From assembly GCA_036023115.1 (NCBI GenBank), contig JAYKKT010000090.1:33526001-33590000 (forward strand): a stretch of DNA of 64,000 bases, written 5' to 3'. The position numbers and the translations under genes were made by a program. A model generated the notes under the pieces. It had not been told where the DNA came from. It searched no databases and worked only from the letters and a program-made list of their open reading frames with translations. Positions 32,128 to 43,748 of this stretch are shown one piece after another (within the stretch, counting starts at the first letter, position 1; every line of letters starts with the position of its first letter). The DNA is from Brasenia schreberi (Eukaryota > Streptophyta > Magnoliopsida > Nymphaeales > Cabombaceae).

Positions 32128-32808
32128 GTCACACGGACACTTCTAAGAGGTGTAGTGTCGACCTCGACACGGGTACGACACCGACACCGTGTCGGTGTGG
32201 CATGGCAAAAAAAAATGTAAATTATTATTATTATTTTTGGTAACTCACAATTCTACCGTCTACGGTGTATTTATCCTGGAGAACCCGATCAAAGAGGGAG
32301 TGATCCGCGAAGATGATGAAACTGAAGCCTCTTAGTCGACTCGTGACCTTATCTCCCATGATGACCACCTGAATTACCTCACCATAGTTTCCAAAATGCT
32401 CATTCAGCTTGTCTTCCATCATCTCCCATGAAACTCTGCCGATGAACATAGAAAAATATCTCAACGAGGACCTTCTTCACTTCCTTTTACATGGATATTT
32501 CACACTTCAAAATTTGGTATCGATTTTGAAGTTCGGGTCTTTTTGGATAAATGAGTCTGGATCTGTGAAGATTGATTTGTGCATAATGAAATTAGTAGTT
32601 GTTTACCGTTTATGTGTTTTGCTTTAATATAAAGTTGTGTACTTGCTATTGTCATATACTTATGTTAATTGATGTCTCACTTGTTCTAGCTTGAATATTA
32701 TATATAATATATAATATTATATACCCTAGCCATGTTGCCGCACCCAAAATTTTTGAAATTTGCCGTATCCTGCACCCACACCCGCACCCGCACCCGCACC
32801 CGTGTGAC
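32128..32808. mobile_element. Possible small inverted-repeat element carrying an RRM fragment
   Basis: GTCACACGG at 32128-32136 and its exact complement CCGTGTGAC at 32800-32808 bracket the RRM fragment. Inside each end lie CGACACGGG/CACCCG-type repeats (ACCGACACCGTGTCGGTG near 32189-32206; four CACCCG units near 32779-32802). No convincing TSD. It could be a DNA transposon that captured a gene piece, or chance. Confidence 0.4.
32231..32464 (-). pseudogene. hnRNP-type RRM fragment
   Basis: About 75 residues of one RNA recognition motif: MFIGRVSWEMMEDKLNEHFG (RNP2-like), YGEVIQVVIMGDKVTSRLRG then FSFIIFAD (RNP1 RGFSFIIF, with the usual third aromatic changed), and TVDGRIVSYQK. Resembles plant RNP1/Musashi-like heterogeneous nuclear ribonucleoproteins, which have two RRMs and a Gly-rich tail; only one RRM is here. 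No intron and no flanking exons, so a captured or retro-copied fragment. Confidence 0.78.
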
Positions 32809-32852
32809 ATAGGATGAGAAGTTCTCACGTCTACTACTTAAAGCCTTTTTCT

Positions 32853-32871
32853 GGGGGGGGGGGGGGGGGGG
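32853..32871 (+). repeat. G19 homopolymer
   Basis: Nineteen consecutive G in the ACA intron after the inverted-repeat element. G-quadruplex-prone; its exact length may be unreliable. Confidence 0.85.
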
Positions 32872-33043
32872 TTAAGCCATTTATGGTCCTAGTGGATGTG
32901 TAACTTGGAGAAAACATGAATTTTGATTGACATTGATGAAGTTCTTTTTGGTAACATGACATTGCTCAAACACATAAAAGTAGAACTTGATTCCTCTGCT
33001 TTCATAATTGGTCATTTATTTAATTTTTTTTTGGTACTTTCAG

Positions 33044-33082
33044 GGCATTAAGGAGGGATGGTATGACGGCGCAAGCATAGCT
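33044..33082 (+). pseudogene. ACA exon 7, truncated
   Basis: After the CAG acceptor at 33041-33043 the frame reads GIKEGWYDGASIA, the ACA block between membrane helices 1 and 2. Conserved sequence ends near 33082, before membrane helix 2, and the next recognisable codons belong to ASHH1. The reading frame meets TGA at 33092-33094. Confidence 0.8.
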
Positions 33083-33097
33083 TGTGACTTTTGACTG
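33083..33097 (+). other. Seam between ACA and ASHH1 sequence
   Basis: About 15 bases that fit neither gene clearly, including the in-frame TGA (33092-33094). ASHH1-like codons (FKTNSHGWGLLAEEDLK) start at about 33098 in the same frame. No transposon end is seen at the join. Confidence 0.65.
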
Positions 33098-36000
33098 TTC
33101 AAAACCAACAGTCACGGATGGGGCCTTCTAGCTGAAGAAGATTTAAAGGTAACTTGTGACTTTTGTATAAGCAGGTTCTACTCGGTGGTCCTGAGTGTAG
33201 CAGTAGCTGAACTTCGTCTTTTCTGACATTTTCAGGCTGGGCAGTTCGTTATTGAGTATTGTGGAGAAGTAATTACATGGAAAGAAGCAGAGAGAAGGGC
33301 CAAAGTCTATGAAAGAGAAGGTAGTAAATCTTTACTGAAACTGCAATCTAACAGCCATTTGTGGAGTTAAAAGCATGACACTACCTTGTTATAGGAATGG
33401 AAGACGCATTTATCATTTCTCTGGATGCATCTGAGTTGGTTGATGGAACCAAAAAGGGAAGTCTTGCTCGATTCATCAATCATTCATGGTGAGTACTTCG
33501 CAAAGGAGGATAGAAGTAGAACATAGTTATATAGAATTTGTTCCAACTTTTCTTTTCAGTACCAATCTGTAGTACCTTGGCATTTGCTGAAGACTTCTAT
33601 TTTATTTGTTTTGTTTTTCTTGCTTTTGTTTCAATATTTTTTAATTTTAGGCTATTCTTTAGCAACAACCAAGCATATCTAATTTGTAGTTCTCATGTTA
33701 AAGGGTGCATTGGTGCTTTAACAAATGATCTTTCGTTAAACAATATTTATGATTCTCTTTTGACATCTGATTTCAGTTTTGTTGAAGAATGCAGTGAGCC
33801 AAATTGTGTGATCAGGAATTGGACTGTCTTGGGAGAAATAAAGGTTGGGATATTTGCAAAAAAGAACATTCCAGCTGGTACATAACTATCTTAAGATTAT
33901 AATTTCCAATGGTTCGGAGGTGCAAAGGTTCGCTGCCTCTGCGGGACAGCATCTTGTACTGGATTTCTTGGTGCAAAATCTTGTGGGTTTCAGGTAGACC
34001 GTTATTAGATATAGAAAATCTTTTACAATACAGCCACATAAAATTTCTGGGTTGGGAACTTTTGGGAGCATATTTTGCATGTGCCCATGGGCTAATATCG
34101 TGGATTCATCTGTTATTTCAAGTTTTATAGAGATTAGTTACTGTTTTTTTGCAGTTGCATTTGGTTAGGTTTACCTTTTCAGCAGTTTGGCCTTTTTATA
34201 CCGATGATATATTTTTTTATATCCACGTGTTGTGGATGAAGGGGGGAATCTTTTCCTTTGTGGTCTCATCTGTCACACTCACAGTTGCTTCTTTTTGAAC
34301 TTTTTCCCTTTTATTGTTCTTAAGAGGTTCCCGGGATGCTTATCGGAAAAGAAAAAATTTCATTTTTGCATGTTTTGCTTTCATGCAATGATGACTTAAA
34401 GGGAGAAGATCTAGTTTTAGTCTTATTGGATCATTGGTGATTGGGGCTGTCTACGTCATTTATAACATGGATCTTCACTGATGGGAATGGTTCTGCTCTC
34501 CACCGAGATGTCTTTGTTATCAGTCTCTGAGATCTAAGCAATTCAGTCTTGAGGTCTTGGTTGGCAACTCACCGAGTGAAACTGCTGGACTAAGTGACTC
34601 TGACTGAGTCAGATGCCGAATGAGTTGTGGGTTTAAATTAACTCATTTTGTTTTGGACATAACCGGTTGACTCAACTCTTTTTTGAGAAAACTGGCTCCG
34701 CTAAAACATATAGTGCTGGAAGTGTAAAAGGAACTTAATTAGATGGTACGGTCTGCTTGCTTCATTCTTTTCCTATTTGATTTTCGTTTTGCTTCTTTTT
34801 TTCGAGAGAACAAGGCAATGTATATCTCTCTTGTGGCTGAAATTGGCAAGTCGCAACAACATACAGACACACCCGAACCAAATAATTGTCACGTTTCAGT
34901 TATCATATCCTTTTTACTATTATTCTGACGATTATTGTATACTTTTCGTATAAGCATTAGCACATTTCAATTTGTCATCATTATAGTTCTACACTCATCC
35001 ATGTTTTCTTCATATTTTTTTGATATTCTAGATGAACTTCTCAATTTATCTACATGTATTAAAAGGAATTCTCCAGTTAGTTCAATTCGAGTCAAGGAGG
35101 GAGCCAGCTATGATTTCACGGATCCTTCTAGAGTTTTATAGTAGCTTATTGAAATATTCATGCATGTTTGCAGGAGGACACGTACCTCTGGGAAGATGAT
35201 GATGGCAGGTGATTTACCTTTCTGATGCTATACGCTGTTCTAAAAGGGTTATATTTTTCAAGTATCGTTAGACATATTCTTTAGTATCGATTTTTGTTTT
35301 TGACGTTTTATTTGTGAGAACAGATAAAGAAAAGCACAAAGGTGTCCACTCACTTTGACCATGCACACGCTCATATGACGTCATTGCATGCATGTGCGAA
35401 AGTTGGGTGCCTATGTGTGCCTCCGAGTGTGTGTGCCTACTGTTCTGAGCAGAATTTTTTTGCATATGTTTAGGTTCTCTATTGAGAATGTCCCTCTCTA
35501 TGATTCTGAAGATGTACCAAATTCAAAGCTCCTCAAACCTATGGATCTATCAAAAGATTCTTCTTTGGTAAATGGAAAACAGGATGGTAATCTGACGGAT
35601 AGACTTTCATATCATCATATCGATGAGTGGAACGGTTTTTGATATTCAAAACGTCATTCCTGACCCTCGTGTCAGGTTCAACAGAGGATGATATGATGAA
35701 TGAGGATATAAAACTGGAGGAAGATGAAGATGCAAAAATGCAGTCACGAGATTCTCAAGTCTTTTCAGATAAAAGCGTTCCCTCCCTTATTGATGGTAGA
35801 AATATATCGCATGACCATCAAGCGAAAGCTACCTGCAACAGACTCTCACAGAGCAATCTGGGTGGAAGGTCAAAGCATCCCGTGCAAAAGCAAGTCAACG
35901 TAAAACTTATTAGCCAACTCTTGCCATCAAAACTAGCATAAGAAGAGATTTTGGCATTAGAGGTACTTTGTGCATCGCCTGTTTTCCTTTTTATCATCTC

Positions 36001-36501
36001 TCTCTCTCTCTTGAATATGATGCGGGACTCACGTTTCATCTAATTCTTGTCATAATGCATGGTCGACAGTTGATTCTCTCATTTGTTTATTCCGGTCAAG
36101 TTTTAACCGGTTGTGGCTTTATCTTTAAACCCCTTGGTTATCACCTTTGAGATGTTCTAGGTGCAGCGGTTCTTGCATTTTTCTTTTTGTTTCTAATATA
36201 TTGCTGGATGTAAATTTGATGATTTAAACAGGAAGCTAGGAACCTTGCCAAGACGCAACTGGATTCTTTATATGATGAAATAAGGCCAGCCATTGAAGGG
36301 CATGAGAAAGATAGTCAGGATAGCGTTTCAACCAATGTTGCAGAGAAATGGATCGGATCGTGCTGTGCAGAACTAAAAGCTGAGTTTGATCTCCACTTCG
36401 CCATCATCAAGAATGTGGCAAGCAGCCAGGGCAAGCTGCCACAAGAAGAAGCACGCTTGAAAATTGAAGGACGTGAACATTTGTTAAATTTTACTGGTTG
36501 A
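33095..36501 (+). pseudogene. ASHH1: ASHH1/SDG26-type SET-domain histone methyltransferase, 5'-truncated and nonsense-mutated
   Basis: Homologue of plant ASHH1 (SDG26), a nuclear histone H3 lysine methyltransferase linked to flowering control. Exons: to 33148, 33236-33320, 33395-33488, 33795-33993, 35174-35208, 35474 to about 35622, 35673-35962, 36232-36501. SET motifs GWGLLAEEDLK, FVIEYCGEVITWKEAERR, GSLARFINHS|CEPNC and post-SET CLCGTASCTGFLG are clear; the C-terminal block has LYDEIRPAIEG and DSQDSVSTNVAEKW. Splice sites are good throughout. TAA stops at 33883 and 33892 fall in the catalytic ELxYDY motif and another at 35939. The N-terminus and AWS domain are missing; the gene begins at the seam with ACA and has no promoter of its own. 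A decayed partial copy. Confidence 0.88.
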
Positions 36502-36799
36502 CATCTGAAATTGCTGTGCGTGAACTGACAACAAAACAGTCATCCCAACTGTTTTCCCATTCTTTTAGCTTTTTCTCTTCTTTGATTTGATTGTACTGGA
36601 TAACTACTAATGTTGGTTGCTTGATTTAACGAAAATCTGCTAATTTCCATCAACCACAAAGACTAAGAACTTCCGATTAAATTTTATCGCAACTAAGGGT
36701 TGTCGAGGGAAGTTGGGCTTCACCAGCATGCGTGCTCACGTGTGCACTCCTGCACTTTGAGACGTGAGACTAATAACGTTATTAAAAAAATTGTTGGTG
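36502..36799 (+). other. Presumed former 3' region of ASHH1
   Basis: Non-coding sequence after the TGA at 36499; T-rich with no clear feature. Confidence 0.5.
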
Positions 36800-37050
36800 T
36801 AAGACTAATAAGAAAAAATATGAGCGACACTCGATATGGCTTGGAGATTTGAAGAAAGCAGATGGATTTCTTGTGAAGAGGTGTCCTAAATGAGATATTG
36901 AAGGAGAGTAAAGTCTCTCAATTGTTGAGAGTAACCAATAAAATTTGATGTTGCTTTGTGGGTGTTAGATTAATGCTAATATGGTATAAGATGAAGTCCA
37001 TATAGCTGACCTCACTTAGTGTGGGGAAAGGGTTGGTTTTGGTTTTGTAA
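36800..37050 (+). mobile_element. Remnant of a LINE 3' end
   Basis: GAAGTCCATATAGCTGACCT followed by CACTTAGTGTGGG-AAAGG and a GTTTTG-rich tail matches the typical 3' end of plant RTE-type LINEs (compare ATCCATGTAGCCGACC at 11787). The coding part is decayed beyond recognition. Confidence 0.55.
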
Positions 37051-37709
37051 AAGGTACGTGGTAATGTTAAAAAGACCGTAGACTATAAGATTCTATGGTT
37101 AAATTTGAGATTATTTTTTAATCTCGTGACAAATTTTCTTTATCTTTCAATAAATAATATTAAAGTATAGCCTAAACAACAACACGATCAGATACTCTTG
37201 AAGAACTTTGTAGAAGCAAAGAGTCTCCTATAAATGTCAACCTCAATCAACCTTACAAAAGACATAGGATGGAGCAATAACAGGATGCATTTGCGATAAT
37301 CAATTTATATAGAACAACATGAAGGATCAATATCAAGTTTATATCAGTTTACTTTGGTTGTAGATGAACTAACAAAACGTATTTAAGCTAAAGTGTCATG
37401 TTAAATGCAAATTACGTTGTGTTAATATTAATAGACGAGACAAGCAAAACAATTTACTACTTGAACTTTAGAGAGAAACTTTACAAATAAAGTTTTTGAT
37501 TTTTTTATTACAGGGAGGCCAAAGTGAGGTTTGCACGTGCTTGCTGTTGAACTCAAGAACTTCATCTTGTGGTCGAGCTCCCTACCAAGTGAGCTAACAC
37601 TAGGAGTGCAAAAAAGTGACGGTTTTCAACATAGTAGAGAAAATTTAAATATATATGAAATACAATTTTGAGATTTTAGTGGAAATCATTGACACAAATG
37701 TTGGAATCG
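37051..37709 (+). other. Intergenic, no feature seen
   Basis: AT-rich, stops in all frames, nothing recognised. Confidence 0.55.
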
Positions 37710-38100
37710 GTACACATGCATCCTTAAGAAAAAAAATGGATGATTGGGATCAATGTTGAAAAGCAAAAGGCCTGATGGAGGCAACATGCTCGCAATCAAT
37801 TCAAGTAGGCTCAAGTAGAGAGGATCATCAAAGGTAGAGATACTAACACAAAGACTAGTAATAAATACCCTATAGTGTCGGTACACATGCAAAAGGCCTG
37901 ATGGAGGCAACATGCTCGCAATCAATTCAAGTACACATGCATCCTTAAGAAAAAAAATGGATAATTGGGATCAATGTTGAAAAGCAAAAGGCCTGATGGA
38001 GGCAACATGCTCGCAATCAATTCAAGTAGGCTCAAGTAGAGAGGATCGTCAAAGGTAGAGATACTAACATAAAGACTAGTAATAAATACCCTATAGTGTC
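37710..38100. repeat. Local direct repeat, 221-bp period
   Basis: A 170-bp unit (37710-37879) recurs at 37931-38100 with a few changes, and the 51 bp between them are a partial third copy (AAAGGCCTGATGGAGGCAAC...). Open frames across it follow from the repetition and are not a gene. Confidence 0.88.
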
Positions 38101-38540
38101 AACTGCTGGAGAGGTCAACCACCAATTAAATGCTTGCCATTCTTATGAAGGCAAGAAATACAAACAGAAGCTATCATCTAATAAGCAACACACTAAGGTG
38201 CAAGAATGCCAGTCAGGAAATAAGCTTTTGAAACGGCCAATTGAGGGAAAACATATTTTTAACGATAGATATTAAGCAAAAACTTATTTAAACCCATTGA
38301 TATTTTATTTCTTTACTTGTTTATAGCTCTGCAACCAAGGGTGGTGTCCACTAATTTTTCTGATTTTTGGCTCTATGTAGATCCAACAACTGCATGTGAC
38401 TGCCTGCACTTTCCCTTCCAAAGGAAAAGAAGTAGAGCTACTTAACACGAGCACACTTGACCAAACCATCAATGGTGGTAGACATTATAGACGAAGTGGT
38501 TCTAATATTATATATATACATGTATGTGTATATGTGTGTG
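38101..38540 (+). other. Intergenic, no gene
   Basis: Non-coding; ends in a TA/TG microsatellite at about 38508-38540. Confidence 0.55.
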
Positions 38541-38710
38541 CAGTGGTGGATCTAGAATTTTATGTGGAGTAAGGCTGTTCGACCATTTAGGATGAGGTGA
38601 ATTATGTATACTAGCAGTGGATTCGATTGTGTCTTTTAATATTTTTATTGGCTTTTCGAATTTCAGATGGGGCAGGTGTCCCACCTCATCTCAATGAGGA
38701 TCCGCTGCTG
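38541..38710. mobile_element. hAT-like MITE remnant
   Basis: 170 bp with imperfect terminal inverted repeats CAGTGGTGGATCT and AGGATCCGCTGCTG, a common terminus type among plant hAT-like miniature elements. It sits in a TG microsatellite, so a TSD (TGTGTGTG against TGTGTATA) is only suggestive. Confidence 0.5.
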
Positions 38711-39696
38711 TGTGTATATATATTTATGTGTGTGGACGGATGGATGCATCTCCCAGTCCTTGGTTATCCACTTTAGTATGTCTTGATACGGTGGTTCTCA
38801 AGCAGACGAAGTATACTGTTTCTACGTATTCTTGATAGAGCTCTCTACATACTCTCAATAAATAGGTCACGTAAAGTCAAAACGTTTCTACGTATTTTTC
38901 ATTAGAGTTGATTGAGTGAATAGCCCATTATGGGCTCGGTATTGTACTGTAGCCTGGACGAGTAAGCGTTTCCTAATATTTTTCCAATTTTTGGATGAAC
39001 CCGTATCTACAACCAGGCGGGTCGGGAGACATGCATTCCGGCCATACCTAGACTTCAATGTTATGCTTGGCAACCCATATCTACAATCGAGGAATGTATC
39101 CCTCTGTGTTAAGCTTGATCACTTTGGGCTTCAAGCAACGTATTATCATGAGTGCGATGAGTTATATATAGAGTGATATTTCTCGGATGCATCGGTTTAT
39201 TCTAAGAGATTCTATAATTAGTTATGTCTAACTTGTCTAACTTCATCTAGGCAACAAGATATATCATTCTTCATATAGGTAAATAAATAATTGTATATAT
39301 TAATATGGTCTTTAACTTTGTTTTTATTTAATTATAATACTAATTTTCATAATTATTTACTTATACCAGTGTTTTACCGTAATACATAACACACTAGTAC
39401 CAACTTTAGTACATTAGGAGCTCGTGTCATAGTCATTATCGGATAACCCTACATTACTCAAGTTACTAGATAATATAAACAACGCTACCAACGAGCATAT
39501 CAATTGACTATATGTGATGATAATGGTGAAGATGTGTGAAATTTTGGTTCATTATTCTTGGATCTCATTATATACAACAATTATGAAATAATACTTTTGA
39601 AAATAACTATATTTACAAACTGTGAATAATATTTAATTGTCGTCCTCAATGTCGTGTACAACATCATCGTCTATTCCTCTCATTTGTATATACATA
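38711..39696 (+). other. Intergenic up to the end of unit 1
   Basis: An 86-codon ORF at 38916-39176 has no domain I recognise and is probably chance. The rest is AT-rich with nothing seen. Confidence 0.5.
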
Positions 39697-42249
39697 TCAA
39701 TACATTAATGAAATTGTTGATTCCAATCCTCAATGCTTTCAGGTTGATGTTGTTGTTAAGTTGAAAAGATATGTAGCATCAGAGAACTATCAACTTAATC
39801 TCAAATTGGATAAAATGAATGGATAAATAACATTATAAAATTTAAATATATTGTAATTACCGTTAGAAAATACCATGTAGCATGATATTAGCACATATAC
39901 TACGCATTTCTCATAGATAACTAGTTGCTCACATATCTTATAATAGCGGCATAAATGTCATTAATGACTACGTGCCATATAATGTCACTAACAATATTCA
40001 TATATGAGATTTTTCAATACCATGCATGCTATTGGTGAGAATCTATCATTTAGTAGTTATAGAACACTTCAAGACTATCTTTCTTTCTAATTTTCATCAT
40101 ACATGGTAAACATATAATCTAGTAGCCTCATCAATCCATTTCAAATATATAAAAATATATTTCAACTTTAATGATTTTTGTAAGGTCCTTTGTCATAGTA
40201 TACTCAGATTTATTCCATTTTTCCACAAAAGTATGACCTTCAAGATATAAGCCTAGATGATGTTGTGTCTCGTTGATTACATTCAACTCACAATAACCAT
40301 GGACAACATCATTTTATGTCAATAAAAATAGACAGTTTACTTTCTTAATGCTCATCAACCTATTATTTTAAATATCAATATTTTTATTTATTCTATATTT
40401 GTCACTCCTTTCACATCCAAGCCATACTACTCTTTAAACAAAGAATAATAATAACAATATTATGTTCTTTTCAAAAAGTTAATTACGATTGCTAAACATC
40501 TTTTCTATCGCAAACGTGAGTAAATAGTCAAGTCCATCATCCTCGTAGTCAATAAATATTTCTTCAACCTTATTGATGAACTAGTCAAAGAATACATTAT
40601 CTAGTGCACTACAACCAACTTCTTCTTAGTTTCAATATAATAAATATTTTGTTCAGTTATCATCTTCCAAGAATTTATTCAACGGTAAATGCTTTTGCTT
40701 GAGTTGTTTTCTATTTTACAATACATAAAAGGATATAAGGTTTAAAGAATGTATAACACATAACACATGTATCTCTCATTTGATAGAGATGCAGGCTACA
40801 CCATCTCCCTTTAGGAGAGAGACGTCTCAACTATGTCTTTTCTTTAAGGAGAGATACATTTGTATTGCACTTCGAATAAAAAATCTAGTGCGTGAATCAT
40901 TTGACTCAAAACCATGAAATGTCAATCAAAGTAGAAAAAATTAAAAAAACAATATAAACCTCCAAAAATACAAAAAATATTTTTAAAAATCAACCTCTTA
41001 AAACCTTAAAAATCCAAAAACTGATCAGATCAATCATCTATTTATTTTTCTTCCTTTTGTTTCATAAATCTCTATTGCGGTTTCTAAGATAATAATCGTG
41101 TATTCATTAGCCGTGAAAAAAGCAACAATAGCTCTAAACAAATGAAATGTTGGTTATAAGAGTAAAAAGAAAGGAACATTGGAAGTGTAGGGAGAAGAGA
41201 GAACTAGTTATAGGAGTATTTTTGGTATTTTTAAATTAAAAGTGTGTGGATAGTAAAAGGATTGTGCATATGGTAATGTATCTTAAACATTATAAAAAAA
41301 TTGATATTAAAAATGAACGATAAAGATCTTTAAGTAAAAAAATAAATAGTGTTGAGTGCATTTACTGTACATGCAAAAGGTACAAAAAAGATTTAAATTT
41401 AAATTTAAATTATAGTATTAGGTTTTTGTGGGATTTTTAATATGAAAAGTCCCAGCACCACCATCATAATCTTCGGCGGAATATGAAAAGCCTCTTTATA
41501 TATATATATATATGTTCATGTTTAATATTCATGCATACTTAAATCTTTTCAAACATTTTCATGGTTCGATCCATATAGTTGCTTGGGAAAATTTGAAACC
41601 AAAACGCCATGTAGCATCATGTCTTTTACTCACATTTAATTTTTAAGGGATTTTTTTTGAAATTTAAATCTTCATCGTTTTTAACATCGATCCAATTGTA
41701 AAAAACTAGAATAAATTTAAGCATGAAATGAATTGAATTACATCAAATGAATATATATGGGCGCTATTATGAGAAGGGTACTGTTCCGGTCCCATACCCG
41801 GTGAGAGTACTTCCGGTACCCAACCACTGAGAATTGATGCGCGGGCGCCACAGAGAAGATGGTGATTTCAGGAAAGTATAATTATGTAGCAATCGACGTA
41901 GGCAGCGATGTTTCTTCTAAATATGAAGAAATACGTCCAAAAGAAAGAAAAAAATATAAAAGGGGATCTCATATCCTCGAAGGGAAGCTCGCACGAACCT
42001 TCCTCGAATGTTTGCGACACAGAGAGAGAGAGAGAGAGAGAGCAATCAAATAACGATGAATGGAACATTGAATTTGTCATTCATCGCGCGAGAAAAATCT
42101 CTTTCGCCCCTTTTCTATTCGTTATCGTGAAAAAAGTTTGAAACTTCAACTCTTTTTGCTCGATCGTACTGGTTTCGTTTGTTTGGCTGTTTAACCGTCC
42201 TTATCATCCCTGCCGAGAAACCGTTTTCTCTGCTGCCAGGAACGATACG
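39697..42249 (+). other. Unit 2: ACA upstream region
   Basis: Copy of 1-2551, with two more bases in the (TA)n run near 41507. Candidate TATA box at 41955-41962, (AG)11 at 42021-42042, and antisense exon-1 pieces at about 41439-41490. Confidence 0.85.
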
Positions 42250-42396
42250 ATGAGCTTCTCGCCGTCCCCTGAAAATCGGCACCGCCGGGATGTAGAGTCC
42301 GGCGGTAGAGCAAACGGTAGCGATTCCGATGATGACGCCGGGACTTTTCATATTCCGCCGAAGAAGGCGTCCTTGGAGCGTCTCAAGCGATGGAGG
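42250..42396 (+). CDS. Unit 2: ACA exon 1
   Basis: Same 49 codons as 2552-2698, GT donor at 42397. Confidence 0.85.
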
Positions 42397-43748
42397 GTAA
42401 CGTTTTGTTAAATTTTCAGCATCCTTTCTTCTGCTTGAATGCGGGATTCTGTAACTGTGGATGGCTTGGGAATTGTAGCATTGGGTATTTGTGGCTTTGT
42501 TCCCATGCACTCAACTGTTGTAAGGGCTCTGCGTTAGCGCCACACTGATATTCACTCAATGATAAATGCGTGGTATTCGAAGAAATGTAAATATATATAA
42601 ATATCGAATAATGCCTTAACAGAATCTCCCGTTACATATTGGGACATTTCATTAGTGGTAAATTGATATTAAAAGATAAATATGTTACATTGTCAAATTA
42701 TTTAAAAATAAAACGTATGGTATTTGAAGAAAACCACTAAGGTATTATCACAGGAGGCATTTGAATTATGCAACCATAGACTAGAAACTTAGAACGGACT
42801 GAAAAGAGAAACGATGAAAAGAGGAGGAATGAGAAGGAGAAGATTGAGGAAGAAGTAGATGAATGAAAAAAAATAATATGAAGAATAAAAAAGGGAGAAA
42901 GAAAAATGTCAACACGACCAACTTTCCGCCCCTAGCCAGTCAATTCAAAGTTCTTAACAGGCGCTTAGGCCAATTTAAGATGAACACTGCTAAACGATGG
43001 CGCTTTAGAGCGTTGACCATGCTGAAGCAGGTGCTTAAGCATAGCGTTGACAACATACGATGGTCTTATTGAAAAAGAATATAAAATATGTGTTTCAAAG
43101 GCGCTTCGTAGTGGATCAAAGAGAGAAGATATGAAAACTTTGCTTTGCTGAACATGGGTATCAGTTGATTTTATTAATCAAATGTCCAGAAAGTACATGA
43201 AAACTGCTTAAAAAAAAAGAAAAAGCAGAGAGAGAGGAATTCGGTGCCTATGGACACTTGAAAGTTTAAGGAAATTTTATTTTTTTCTCTAATTGGGCTG
43301 TGTTAGACGAGTGAGAATCTCATTTTCTCCTCGCTGTGTGTTTCCACTTTAAACCTCTCCTTGAAACGCCAGTAATTCCTTTCGTCTTATTTTTACGAAG
43401 AATGTAATGCATCACTGGGGTGGTGGTGGGCACTGTCCCCGGTGCTTGAAGAAGAGAAGAAGACAGGTGATACTTTTAGAAGTTCTCAGGATGGGTGGAC
43501 TAACTGTGGGGATGACTTCTAGGCGCATGCTGAAGTAGCCGTGGTCGCATGTCCAGCTGGCAGGAGAACAAAAAGTACCAAAATATGGAGCCAAAGAATA
43601 AAAGGACTTTGCAGTTCAACAAATTCGGCCTTATCCTATAAACTGAAAGAACCATACAATCTTGCGATTCCTATCCAAGATTTAGTTATCTTGCTTTCAT
43701 GCTACAAATTGCTGGCAACAATTTTATAACTGAGCTGAGTCACATTAT

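Larger units (their letters stand above)
2552..33082 (+). pseudogene. Plasma-membrane ACA-type Ca2+-ATPase gene, 5' part only (exons 1-7, truncated)
   Basis: The exons spell the N-terminal region of plant autoinhibited P-type Ca2+-ATPases of the ACA8/9/10 group, which pump Ca2+ out across the plasma membrane and are autoinhibited by a calmodulin-binding N-terminus. Exons: 2552-2698, 9187-9303, 9389-9431, 25397-25512, 25598-25732, 25914-26003 and 33044 to about 33082. All joins keep frame with GT-AG borders except one GC-AG intron (25513-25597). Recognisable blocks are the calmodulin-binding stretch LERLKRWRKAALVLNATRRF, RAHAQAIR, FGSNTYPRKKGKSF, WEASQDKTL with the first membrane helix, and KEGWYDGASIA. 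The gene stops inside exon 7, where it is fused to ASHH1 sequence. The P-loop aspartate (DKTGT), ATP-binding domain and helices after the first are absent, so no pump can be made from this copy. Transposons fill introns 1, 3 and 6. Confidence 0.85.

Noticed and set aside
33538..33885. Single 115-codon ORF as a SET protein
   Set aside because: It mixes intron sequence with exon 33795-33882; only the spliced reading matches the SET family.
37686..37925. 79-codon minus-strand ORF
   Set aside because: Its internal repeats mirror the local DNA duplication; no domain.
37710..38100. CRISPR-like direct repeats
   Set aside because: Only two long copies with no spacer structure, in a plant genome.
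38916..39176. 86-codon ORF
   Set aside because: No recognised domain, no start context or neighbours that support a gene; not called.
39690..39700. Duplication breakpoint at the start of unit 2
   Set aside because: The match begins here only because the window begins at base 1; the true breakpoint could lie anywhere in the period.
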